Source of the DNA: Scatophagus argus
Taxonomy: Eukaryota; Chordata; Actinopteri; Scatophagidae
NCBI RefSeq assembly: GCF_020382885.2
Contig: NC_058510.1
Location: 502,501 to 566,500 of the forward strand
Reading direction: 5' to 3'
Length of the DNA: 64,000 bases
Positions 12,701 through 32,873 of the stretch are shown piece by piece. The translations under genes were made by a program, and so were the position numbers. The notes beneath the pieces are model-generated. The model worked only from the letters and a program-made list of their open reading frames with translations. It searched no databases and had not been told where the DNA came from. Each line of letters opens with the position of its first letter. Position 1 is the stretch's first letter.

Positions 12701-14892
12701 AAGTCGAAAGCTAAACGTCAAGCGTCTCCAAAGGTCACGTCGAGTTGTGTGCAGACGCATCCTCAGGGCAAAAATGTCCTCAAAAGTTCAGGAAATGCAG
12801 CAAATATTCAAACTCAAGTTGAATTCCTCCCCATTGACTTCAGTTTCACTCCACGCACTACGACTGCTGCCAAGACGACGTCAGCTTTCCTACAGCAGGC
12901 GTAAGGACAGGCCTTCAACAGCACAGGAAGACTTCCTTCCATTTGTTTGACAGACAAATGCCACTTAGAGTTACTCCATTTTCACTGCGTGAGAAACACG
13001 TGTACACGCCGGATGACAACAGCCCTCGGTGTGTTCTGGTCGTGCCTCACAAACCTCACGTCACCTCACGTCCTCTGTGAGACACTGTGGAGGACACAGG
13101 AGGGAAAAAAGGTGTAAAGTCTGACGGGACACACAGTCTGGCTGGTATTCTTCCAGCAGGACAAAGTCAAACTAGTGAACCAGTCAGAAGCAGAGAAAAT
13201 AAATCAGCTAAAAGCTCCAGTCACACTCGTCACTCTGGTCTGATTGGAAAATTACACTGACTTCACTGAAATGATTATTAATCTCAAAGACGACAAAACG
13301 AGAGAAGAGGCAGGAACGAAAGGCTGAGATGAACACCAGGTTAGGACGAGTGGAGACACATCCGACTGTTTCACAGACCTGAAAATGAAGTTCTGACAGA
13401 ACCGACTGTAGAGGATAAACACAAACTGCACAAAAGCTCCAACTGTCAAATTCCTGTTAATAACCCGAACCTTCACTTTGACGTCATCCCGATCGAACTT
13501 CCTCTCAGGCTCGTCTCTCGGCGACCTCATTCTTCTGTCTCTACTCAAAGCATACGTGCGTAGACGAGAGTCATCAACCTGTCCAACAACCGGTCAGATG
13601 AGACGCCGGAGGAGAGGAGGCTCACGCCAGAAATCACCTGTTTGCAGTTGTTCCGAAGGTCGAGTGGAACAGGAAGTGGGGAGACGTGACGGAGACAAAA
13701 CGAGGAGACAACAAGAGGACGGTCACGGAATCGACCTCTGCTGCTATGAGAGAAGAACCACAGCCTCAGATTCACACGGTGTGATGAGGCGCACAGAAGC
13801 ACTGGGACTCAGTCCTGCAGGTCCACCAAGACCTGCACCATCTTCATCTTCATCAGACGCTCCAGTGTTCTCCAGAAGTCAGCCTGACAACAGGAAACAG
13901 CATGCGGCTCGTACAGCAGAGTGTGCGTGTGTGTGTTATCGTCACGCTGACACGTTAATTCATCGATACGAAGCCAGCGTGATGCAGTAATTGATGTTGG
14001 AGAGAGCGTGAGGAAAGACGGCGTCATATCACAGGAGGTGATTGAGTGACACATTAAAGGGCAGCACAAAGAGAAGGAGATAAAGGAGCGACAGGACAAA
14101 GTGAATCCTCCCACATTTTTCACTTTAAATAATGACTATCATCATTAATTAAAGTCTCCCTGGCAGCAGCGCGGCCTGACGACCGGCGCTGAACGAGAAG
14201 CCCGCCACGAGACGGAGACGGCAGCACCACGCTGACATTTCAGTGAAATGTCAGTTACTCCAACAGGCCCAGCGCAGGTTCTTCCCTTTCGTTTTCCCGC
14301 ACACTGAACGCACCACGGGAGGAAACACAGCGAGCAGACTTCCTGCTGAAGTCCAGTTTCCAACACGCCTCTGTAAAGTCGACGTTTAGAGCACGTGACC
14401 TCCGTGTCCTCGCCGCCCTGATCATGTGGTCCCATCACGTCTTCTCTGTGAGGAGAGGACAGAGACAGAGTCTGAAAGGTTTGATCAGGAAGAACCGCCC
14501 AGAGCGATCGATCCGTCAGGACCGACGACAGCTGCAGTCCAGAGGTCGCACAAAGCAACACCCCCTGCAGCTGTGCATTCTGGGAAGTCACGCACACCTT
14601 GCGAAGCTGTCAGTCTCACCGTGTGTTCATCAGTTAACTCCTTAACAAGTCGTTTCATTTAACTTGTGTGTTTGTTTGTTAATATGTGTTTGGCAGATGA
14701 CATCCACCTAATTAGACCCCCCCAACTCTGCCCCTCCCCCCGAGATAATCAGTTAACATGAGACTTAATTGGACAAACGAACGCAGGCTTTAATTGACGA
14801 GATGAACGGCGTCCTAATTGACCGAATTAGCAGTCGGCTCTAAAGACTGCAGGCTGGTGTGGCATTTCTGCCTCTGTGGACAAGCTTCAGGG

Positions 14893-14907
14893 ATGTGTGT
14901 GTGTGTT

Positions 14908-14941
<34 letters not shown>
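14893..14941. repeat. (GT)n microsatellite
   Basis: GT run of about 22 units with one interruption (ttggtgtg). Confidence 0.9.
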
Positions 14942-14942
<1 letters not shown>

Positions 14943-15290
14943 TCGTTGCTAGGCATCCAGAATCTCCTCCTCGCTCTGTCACCCGCTCTCAGTGAGGCTG
15001 TGATTCCATGAGCTCAGGTTGTAACGGACTCTACAAGAACAAACACAGCAGACAGCTGAAGGACAGACAGCCGAAGGACAGCCTGTCTGTCGCTCTGCAC
15101 TGAGGACAACAGCAGAGGGACACCACAGACTGTGATGTTTTCACACACCTACAGGACTGAGCTGGAACCTCAGTCAAGACAGACATGAGAGCGAGACAAG
15201 TTTGAATCCAAACTGAGACGCTGAGCTAACCGGACGTCTCCAGGCGCCTGCTGTGGACGCTCTGCAGCGTTTGGTCTTTAGAAATCAGAA

Positions 15291-15560
15291 ATCAGAACTG
15301 ACTTTATTGCCATTGTAAGTGAAGAGGTTTCACATTACTAGGAATTTGTCTTGGTGATTGGTGCACATGTAGAACGTAACAAGTAACATATAATTTGAAG
15401 AACAAGATAAAAATAAAAATAAAATAGAATAAGGTAACACAAATAAATATGTTTCTGGAGGTAGTCCAAAAGTGAGGTAGTGCAGGGTGGAGTATAGTGC
15501 AAGTGGGTGAGGTAAACAGTGCAAATGAACAGCAGGTGGATCATGACATGAGCAGAAATC
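15291..15560. repeat. Retroposon 3'-end-like repeat (TTTATTGCCATTGTA type)
   Basis: It contains 'aatcagaactgactttattgccattgtaagtg', then an A/T-rich stretch (aaaataaaaataaaatagaata) and 'gtgcaaatgaacagcaggtgga'. This layout recurs in fish genomes as the end of non-LTR retroposons. A related copy lies at 57478-57640. Family assignment is tentative. Confidence 0.5.
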
Positions 15561-15989
15561 AGCTACTAAGGTGCAGGGCAGCATGTTAGTCAGTTGTGTT
15601 CAACAGTCCAACAGCACAGGGGCAGAAACTGTTCTTGTGGCGTGAGGTTTTGGTCCGAATGGACCGTAACCTCCTGCCTGAAGGGAGTTTCTCAAAGAGT
15701 CCATGTCCAGGGGGAGAAGGGTCAGCTGTGATCCGAGATTTGATGATGTCCTGCTTTGTGAAGACAGATGGACTGCTACTGTTTCAGTCAAAACAAGTCA
15801 AACTGGAGAAGTAAAGACCTGAACGTGACTTTAAAAAACCTTTATTTAAAAAACACAGCAGACACACAGTGAAAGCTTTGAGACGCTTCTTCATAAGTCC
15901 AAACTGTGGCGGGTTTGACAGCAGAGGACGTCTCTTTGCTCCTGCAGTGACTGAGGACTCTAAGAGATGAAAGAGTGAACTTGAGTCTC

Positions 15990-16132
15990 TAAAGTCAGTA
16001 CTGTTGCCACAAAGTTGGAAGCATAGCATTGTCCAACACGTCTTGGTGTGCTGAAGCATTAAGATTTCCCTGCACTGGAATTCAGGGGCCGAGCCCAAAC
16101 CCTGTCTGGTTACTTTTGTCTATATGGTGTAT
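15990..16132 (-). mobile_element. Tc1/mariner-type transposase fragment with one terminus
   Basis: On the minus strand, from higher to lower coordinates, there is a terminus (tatagacaaaagta at about 16110-16128), then degenerate transposase coding sequence with the 'ggaaatcttaatgcttcag' and 'gacaatgctatgcttcc' segments typical of fish Tc1-type elements. The reading frame is broken and the terminus lies right beside an internal segment, so this is an internally deleted relic. Confidence 0.65.
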
Positions 16133-17944
16133 TTCACTTAGTTTTGATGCTACAACGGCTTCATATCAGATTTCTTATTCAGACACTGAAGCTCAATCAG
16201 GAAGCACTCAAAATAAGAGAGTCTCAGAGACGCGTGAGCACATGAAACATCCTGTGCTGAGGCTGACTGGAGTTAACGAGCGGGATCACGTCGGCGAGAG
16301 GTTTCCACTTCTGTAGGCTGTCGTCTGCCCTCTCACAAAGTCCCTCATTAAATCTTTTGCCGTCAGTTATCCTCAGCGTGCAGGTATCCCTGAATGTCTC
16401 ATTTTAGAGCCCAACCCTTCAATCAGCATCAGACGGCGGGTTGCCAGGTCTGAAGTCCACACGCACTTTTTCCTCCGCCTGCCTGTGAAAGTAATTAACA
16501 GCTGGATTACGATCTGAGGCGGGCGTCCTCGCTGAAACACACACTCCTGGATCCATTCATCTCACACACACAAAATTATCCACACAAATATGCAAATGGC
16601 CACAGACTCAAACACTGACACACATTCGGCATACAAATTTACATATGCAGCCGGGACGAACACGCCGTCTCCGCTGCTGCGCCGCAATTTGTTTCCTGCG
16701 TTTGGGCCTTTTGGGAGCCAATTATTTCAAACACACAAACAAAATATCTGGAATACACAGTGCACGCAGTCACATGTTGCTCTGTCCTCTATCATCCAGA
16801 GTGTGTGAGTGTGTGTGTGTGTGTCTGAACATCAAAAGGGCTTCCTTTGATCAGTTTAAACACACACAAACACATAAACCATCTGAGGATGGATCTGCAG
16901 AGCGCATCGTCTCTCCTCAGCTGAACCTTTGGTAGCAGGACTCTGTCTCTCTCTCACACACACACACTCAGCACAAGCCAATGTGAAGAAGTGTCCACCG
17001 GCAGGTTCTCAGTGTCTCAAGCATATGTCTATCCAATAGGGAGTCTGAGTTGTGTCAGAGGCTGACCCTGACACTTATGAAGATGGATGACGCTCCACTT
17101 CCTCCCACTGTACAAACCTGAGGCCAAAATATCCTGGGTACAAGTGCAAAGAAACACTTTTAGCAGCTGTGACTTTGACGATCTGAGTTGTGATCTGCTG
17201 GACCAACTCCAAACCCTCTGGTAAGTATGAATCATTTACTAACCAACATAAACACGGGGACACGGTTTAAAAAACACTGGAATTCTCCTTTAAGAAAGTG
17301 TAAGAAGCTGCTTCGAGAATAAGGACACCATCAGGGATCCGCAGAGCCCACATCCACCCTGCACGTCCGTCTGCTTTACGTCTCCTGAGGGACGCACCGA
17401 CCGCAGGACCAGACTCAAGCTTTGGTCAAGCTTTTAGCGTTTGGAGGTTGTTGTTACGAGTGAAGCTTTCGGGCCATCGTGAAGCAGAGGGTTGACGTTG
17501 AAGCTTGGCATTCCTGGACAAAACGAAACCCGGTTTGAGACGTGTAGGCTGTCGTGTACCGTGCTTCAAAGGAACTGAACTGAACTCTGAACTCTTCGGT
17601 AATCTTTTACTTCGGTAAAAGCAGTAATACTACAGTGTCCTACTGGAGTAAAAGTTATGCACTGACATTTTTTACTTGAATAAAATTACAAAAATAGTAG
17701 CATCAAAATCCTAGCTACTTATAGTAGCAAAAGTAAAAATACTCCTGTAATATTTATATGACATTACCAGGTTGTAAGTGTTGATGCACTGCAGTGAGCT
17801 CACTTCACTGACCTCAGATCAGTACGAACATCCCGACTGGCTGGTCCAGTTCTGGTGTGGCTTAAGAATCTGGATGTGAACTAACGCAGCTCCACCACAG
17901 TCGCATTTCTTCAGGGGGTTACTGGGGATATGGATGGCATCTGA

Positions 17945-17948
17945 GGAC

Positions 17949-17985
<37 letters not shown>

Positions 17986-18054
17986 CAGCTCTCCTGGGTG
18001 TGTCATCTGAGGACAGCTCACAGCCCCCCTCCCACCACTGTTAATGCTATGGAC

Positions 18055-18103
<49 letters not shown>

Positions 18104-18160
18104 GTGGCTCAGTCTCTGCAGCGTTCGTCTCCTCATGTGAACCCGTTCTCTTCTGCCGCA

Positions 18161-18191
<31 letters not shown>

Positions 18192-18270
18192 GTGCAAAGC
18201 CCCTCTCAATCGAACTCAATCTCCCATGGCTGAGGCATTAGTCACTGGGGAGAAAATGACATGCACGTGA

Positions 18271-18335
<65 letters not shown>
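17945..18335. repeat. Cluster of five CA/CT microsatellites
   Basis: Within 390 bp there are CA tracts at about 17949-17984, 18057-18101, 18165-18191 and 18297-18334 and a CT tract at 18271-18296. The intervening DNA is unique. Confidence 0.9.
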
Positions 18336-18340
<5 letters not shown>

Positions 18341-18924
18341 ACTAATCTTTATCAACCTTTGCTCTACAATCTGATTTCGTCAGTGAGCGTAAGACGGAGG
18401 TACGGAGGAGAGAGACGGACAGAGGGATCGTGAAGCACAAGAGCAGGAGACAGGCTGAGGGACGAGGAGACACGGAAACACAGAGAAAGACGGGAGGAGG
18501 GACAGAGGACAACGAAGCTCTCCAGAAACTCACTGAATGAATGTCCGTCCTCCTGCTGTGTGAAGATGAGCTCACTGGTTGGCGGAGACAAACAGCAGGT
18601 GGTGCTGATTCTCCTCTCGGTGCCATCAAACCACCACAGAAGAAGAGGAGGACACAGCGATGAGCCAGCACCCTCCTCGTCGCTCCACACAGCTCAGCTC
18701 AGCGCTTCGCTTTAAGTTGTTCGTCGTTTTATGCACAAATTAAGAGGAAGAGAAGAAGATACAGGAAGAGGGAGGAGACACATAGTCCAATCACATTTCT
18801 TCATTTTAATGAAAAGTTCTCAGACGCCAGAGGCAGAGGAAGTTTGGAAAGAACTAAACAGAACCATAATCAGTAGTCACACTTGGGTGGAGCTTAAAGA
18901 GCGGATGTGGCTGACAGGAAGTGA

Positions 18925-19035
18925 TGTACACTATATGGACAAAAGTATGGGGACGCAACTCTTTATTGTTGCTTTCAGGCTCGGCCCCTGACTTCCAGAG
19001 AAGGGAAATCTCAATGCTTCACGTTGTTTTACTTT
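18925..19035 (+). mobile_element. Tc1/mariner-type 5' terminus fragment
   Basis: It begins with the inverted-repeat terminus 'acactatatggacaaaagta', followed by 'tttattgttgctttcaggctcggcccctgacttccagagaagggaaatctcaatgcttca', the same internal order as the other copies here. It is truncated after about 110 bp and the frame is broken. Confidence 0.65.
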
Positions 19036-20711
19036 GGCCCCCTGCAGAAGAAGGAGGAGGAGGAGCGCCTCCTCCTTCTTCTTCCTGTCGGGACGCAGCG
19101 CCAGATGGATGATTCGCGTTCATGACAAGATTTGCAGCGTTTGAAAAACGACCTCACGCACTGATGATAAAAGTTTTTTTTTAAAGGGCGGCAGGTGACA
19201 AAATGAGAACAGGCGCCTCACCTGGGCCTTCAATATTTTATAAATATTAAATCATGAATTACAGGGAAGGATTTTAATCCCTAGGGAAACACATTATTCA
19301 AATTAATTCTCCAAATGATGACTTTTTTTTAACAGTTAAGCCTCATTAATTAGTGGAAGGAGCCCCGAGGCTGCAGACTGATATCATTTCACAAAGCATT
19401 CATGATACAGAACGCAAATAATGAATGAGAAATGAGCAGACTTTTGTTTTTATGCATTATGGCAACTCTTGAGGGGTTTTAGAGCAGGTGGGACCAGACG
19501 TAGAGATCAGAACCAGAGAGACGACGATGACTTCCGAGGGCCCAAACAGAAGGGCCACCAGAGGAGAGGAAGCTAACAAGGTGCCATTTTTCATTTCAGT
19601 TCAAGTTTTAAAGTCTTCACGTCTGCAGCGAGACACCCGACGTGCAGCTCAGCGCTGCAGCAGGCTGAAGACGGCAAACCAGACAGGAAAACCGATAAAC
19701 AAAAGCCAATCAAAAGCTGCGGCCGTCTTATCGGTCAGCTGAGGCCTGCAAAACAAAATTACAGCCACGCTGCAACTTGTCATCAGGCAGAGGGGAGCTG
19801 AAATCAGTTTGAGATTTAATCGAAGCACCGGTTTAATTCATGTGTCCAGCTTTTTTAAACCCGTTTCGCCCCGCAGGAAAAGCCGACGCTCGACGATGCA
19901 TTTTAACACCGCAAATGAAAACAAAACCAAAGCAACATAACATGGAATAACTTTTTAATGTCTGTGAACGTCAAGGCTGATTTGTTCGAGTGTTAGTAGA
20001 GCTTCTTAAAATAGAAATATTTCAATGCCAGATTGTATTTCAAATGCCCAAAGCTTCTGTCACTGTTTGGTTCTGCTCCCAAGTTTAACTGACAAAGCCA
20101 ATAACCAAAGTGGTGATCATGACATCATTTAACGTACTGCAAATCACACAGGAAAAAGTTCCCTTCACATGATGTGTCACACTGCAGCACAACGTGAACT
20201 TCATCCACAGCCAAAGTCGAAAACTGAAAGCTGATGTGGCTATCTGGATCAGCCTCAAACCCCATCAAACCTCATCAAACCTCATCAAACCTCATCCTTC
20301 ATAGTCCTTCACTCAGAGAGTTTTTAAGAAGCATTTCTGTCTGTGCTGTACAACGAGGCAAATATCTTTGAAACTGGTGCTACATGACCAGAGGAAACAG
20401 AGTTTGGACAAATGGTAAAGCAGAAAGGATTCAGGGATGAGGATGAAGAAAGTGTTTCTCAAAGTGTCCCTGGAGAAAACTGTCCTGGGATTCTGCATTA
20501 ATTCAGCGGCTGATTTCATTGTTTCATCACATATCCCTGAAAAGTCCAGCACTTTACACTTTACTGACAAGCAGCTCTGACTGATCACAAATAAAATTCA
20601 AAGGAGTTTCCAAAGTCCTCGAGTAAAACTTATTACACCAAAATCAGATGCAGCATTTCACTTTCTGAAAACGTTGTGGTCTCGTCTCGAGATCTGACTG
20701 GTGGCCGCGGC

Positions 20712-29502
<8,791 letters not shown>

Positions 29503-29561
<59 letters not shown>
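29503..29561. repeat. GT microsatellite abutting the xylb start codon
   Basis: On the xylb sense strand the leader reads (GT)n of about 26 units, then GAGAGAG, then the ATGATG start. The plus strand shows ctctctcacaca... directly after position 29499. The tract lies in the promoter or 5'UTR. Confidence 0.95.
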
Positions 29562-29562
<1 letters not shown>

Positions 29563-30858
29563 TGAGGAGGGGAGGAAGAAGGCTGAGTGTTTAAAGAGAC
29601 AGTAACACCCTCTTAGTAACGTTAATAAACACACATCAGGCCAGTGATTCTCCTGAATGTAACATGGACATCCTGCGGCCGAGGAGGTATTACTGCAGTA
29701 AAAGTACTAACCATACTGTACAAATACTCTCATACAAGTAAAAGTCCTGTATTGATGTTAATGTACTGAATATGAAAGTACTGAGTGCAGTAAAGTGTTG
29801 TACTGTTATATCTGACCTCAGATCAGATGTGACTGTGGTATTAATGTAAAAACCTTTGATTTGTTATCTTTGATTGATTTTCTCCATGAATCCACTGATT
29901 GTTTGCTTTGTCAAACTGGTGAAACTGGTGAGACATGTGGTCCCAAAGCGACTCCTTCACAGAGTTTGTTCAGTCCAACCAACAGTCCAAAGCTCAACAC
30001 GATCACAAACACGTTGAGAGGAAAAGCAGCAAAGCTTCACAGCCAGCACACGTTTTTACAGGAGGAAACTCTGATGATCAGTTATTGATTGATGGACTGA
30101 TGGCTTCAGCTGTACTGTGTGAACTACTAACCTTATTAACTGGTATAGCCTGCTGTGTACTGGTATAAACTGCTGTGTACTGCTGTGTACTGGTATAGCC
30201 TGCTGTGTACTGGTATAACCTGCTGTGTACTGGCATAGCCTGCTGTGTACTGGTATAACCTGCTGTGTACTGCTGTGTACTGGTATAGCCTGCTGTGTAC
30301 TGATATAACCTGCTGTGTACTGGTATAACCTGCTGTGTACTGGTATAACCTGCTGTGTACTGGTATAACCTGCTGTGTACTGGTATAGCCTGCTGCCGCC
30401 GCCTCTCTGCGCTGCTGCCTCCCTCCCTGTTGTGTAATCCTGTTTAAAGTGACTCGTTTGATTGTTCTTCGCTCATGTCAAACAAACTAATGTGATTGTG
30501 TGAACAGGAAGGTCAACACAACACACTGTCCTTCACTGTGTACACTCGAATCAAAGTCACAGAATAATGCAGCTCACTGTGTGTGTGTGTGTGTTTTCAT
30601 CAGTCCAGCCTCCTGCCTGACGAGGCAACACAGCAGAAACACATTCGCTGCTCTTTTCTGCTCATTTCTGCTTCTGCCGGTCGAAACCCGTCGTTAAACT
30701 TGTCTTCCCGGCCGGCAGGTTTCACCAAACGGATCGTCCTGGTGGATTTAGCGAGCAGCTTTGGCTCGTCAGAGCTTCAAGACGAAGTCCTAAATGTCCA
30801 CCTGCTGCAGGAGGAGTGAAACACCTGCAGCAGGTGTGTCGCTGCTGGCGCCAACAGG
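29562..30858. other. Interval between divergent xylb and C9orf152-like genes
   Basis: About 1.3 kb separate the two start codons, so this interval probably carries both promoters. It contains a stretch of repeated 'gtaaaagtac/tactgta' motifs (29690-29810), a 20-bp minisatellite (30141-30395) and a short GT tract (30580-30594). I see no TATA box or other defined site. Confidence 0.5.
30141..30395. repeat. 20-bp minisatellite (ctgctgtgtactggtataac)
   Basis: About 12 tandem units of 20 bp with variants (tatagcc/tataacc/tataaac), and some 10-bp partial units (tgctgtgtac). The array lies between the divergent xylb and C9orf152-like genes. Confidence 0.95.
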
Positions 30859-32716
30859 ATGTCCTGCTCCTGCTGCTGCTGTGTGAGTCCCGGCGGAGAG
30901 CTGCTGGAGGGTAAAACTAACAGCCATCACACACTCTGAACACTACTCACACACAGTCACAAGGAGCAGAAAGTGTCTGAACGAGCGTGAACGCAACACG
31001 ATGGGGCTGGTGTCACTTTTACTGCCTCAAAGGTTTCAAAACACATCCAACAAGTCAGTACTTTTACTTGTTAGTGAGGTAGACATACTGCTGATGGTGT
31101 TTACATATGTGTCTCAGGGTCAAAGGTCACCAGGTGTCCACGTCTCTCCTGCAGGGACCAGGAAGAAGGAGCGGCTGGTGAGAGAGGAGGAGGAGCAGGA
31201 GGAGGAAGCAGCAGGAGGAGGAGAGGAAGAGGAGAGCAGGAGGAACATGGACATCTCCCTGCTCAGAGAGCAGTACAGGAGCACCAGAGAGACACAGAAG
31301 AGACACACTCAGGTGCTGCTGTTCAGGACAGGTGAGCACGAGCTCTTCGTTTACCTGCAGGGACATCAGACTCGGGAGGAATATGGTTAGTGAACAAACT
31401 GATTTGTTAGGGTTAGATGTTGGAGTCTGTGGAGGGAAAAGGTTTGTGGGAGAATATTTTGGTTTTAAACTCAGAGAAATGTATTTATTTCTCCATTGAG
31501 AAACATGTGGCGCTAACAAGTATAACATCAAGACTTCCTATTTGAGGTTTCAAAATAAAAGCATGGAAGAGAGCTTTTGCCACTGGATGGTTTGCGCATG
31601 AAACTGAGACGGTAAGCATTCAGGTCATTTACTTAGAGGTCAGCTCATGTAGAAACGTGTTTCATAAACTTTAGATGAAAAACTGAGATTACAAAACATC
31701 TTTTAATCAACAGAAAATCAATCTGCAACATTTATTTTAAAAACATAAAACAAAATATCAGAACACACTGTTTCTTCATTATTGTTCTCTTTTTTTTTGT
31801 CTACAGTCTCAGATGAATTGTCAGAGGCCATCAACATCGTACCTGTCTCTCAGGGTTTAATGTCGCCATGGGAACCAAACATACACTCGCCATGGGCCAT
31901 AACCTCGGAGTCCCACCTGATGACTTACGACCCCTGGCATGTACACCTGGATGTCCACAGGCGCTGCTGGCTCACAGCTTCAGCTTCATCCTCTGAAACA
32001 ACAAACACCAACATCTCCTCCCGGTCAGAGTCCTCTTGAGTCCAGTTAGGTCCTGGTGTGCTATCCAGGTTTGAGTTCTTCCCACAGGTCTCCTGACTCT
32101 GTCCTCCATGTTGTCTTTATTCTTCAGACGTTCTTCATCTTCCCCTGAGGCCGTCGACTCCCAACAGGATTTGGATTCAACATCAGATTCACCCATCAGC
32201 TCCAGAGCTAGGTCTCCCTTCAAGCGCACCAAAGAAGAAGACCACTTCAATGCTGAGAAGTCCAGAGGAGAACCAGAGACCGTGTATCCAGTCCAGGTTT
32301 CTGTCTCTGCTTTGGGGAAAGGATCCAGAGAGGATCATCCTGATGCCTCCTTCACTGATTCTCAGGAGTGTTCAGCTGCCTCACTCTCCAGCTCTGATGA
32401 AAGCTCCACCCCAGTCGCCTCCATCACCTGCTCCCCCGGTGGCTCCACCACCACCCTGCAGGAGGACCTGAAAGAGGGCCAGTCCGCTGGTAGAAAAACC
32501 AGTCACGGCGTCCTGCAGTACAGCAACACCTCAGCCTGGCGGGGCTCCAGGAAGTTCACTCCCCAGACCCTCAGGTTCACCAGGCAGCTGAGTGTTGGGG
32601 GTGTGGGGTCCTCTGCGGGGGTCCACCAGGACCAGAGCTACCAGCCCTTCCCCCACAGGAAAACCCCAAGGATCTCTGAGGCGGCCAGGAGGCTGGGGAT
32701 GTACTCGTCCTTCTGA
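30859..32716 (+). CDS. Protein resembling human C9orf152, function unknown
   Basis: Proposed exons are 30859-30910, 31155-31331, 31807-32023 and 32128-32716, giving about 344 aa. The first exon is Cys-rich (CSCCCCV). Exon 2 is Glu-rich, then ISLLREQYRSTRETQKRHTQ, probably a short helix. Exon 3 carries DPWHVHLDVHRR. The last exon is Ser-rich and ends with YQPFPHRKTPRISEAARRLG. From memory, human C9orf152 has the same three blocks in this order (an LRAQYE-type helix, SPWHTHLEMH and a C-terminal PFPQRKTPRIS motif), so orthology is likely though not searched. No signal peptide, membrane segment or catalytic motif is seen. The first two junctions are clear GT-AG. The third needs a 104-nt intron with a weak donor (gtcaga), because exon 3 otherwise ends at TGA 32037-32039. 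A polyadenylation signal follows at 32868. The function is unknown. Confidence 0.6.
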
Positions 32717-32867
32717 GGACCGTTCATCAGCCCGTCGAGGAACAAAAGACAGATTCAGTCAGATTTATTTCAAAAAGTCTTTTTTTCAACAGTGTGATTA
32801 ATTCCCCACACTTTTATTTATGCTGTAAGATAACTAGCTTGCTAGCCTGATTAGCCTCATTAAGCTA

Positions 32868-32873
32868 AATAAA
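32868..32873 (+). terminator. Polyadenylation signal AATAAA for the C9orf152-like gene
   Basis: Canonical AATAAA 152 bp after the stop codon, in a run of AT-rich 3'UTR-like sequence. Confidence 0.6.

Larger units (their letters stand above)
5061..20711. other. Intergenic region between acvr2b and xylb
   Basis: About 15.6 kb separate the acvr2b promoter from the 3' end of xylb. I find no exon series with coherent frame and splice sites on either strand. The region has minisatellites (6881-7372, 9600-9712), many CA/GT/CT tracts, two Tc1-type remnants (15990-16132, 18925-19035) and a retroposon end (15291-15560). Open frames of 170-208 codons (5393-6019 and 13478-13990, plus strand) look like chance. 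Distal regulatory elements could be present but cannot be recognised by eye. Confidence 0.5.

Noticed and set aside
13478-13990. 170-codon plus-strand frame
   Set aside because: Biased Arg/Ser composition, no domain, no splice partners; overlaps other open frames of similar size on both strands.
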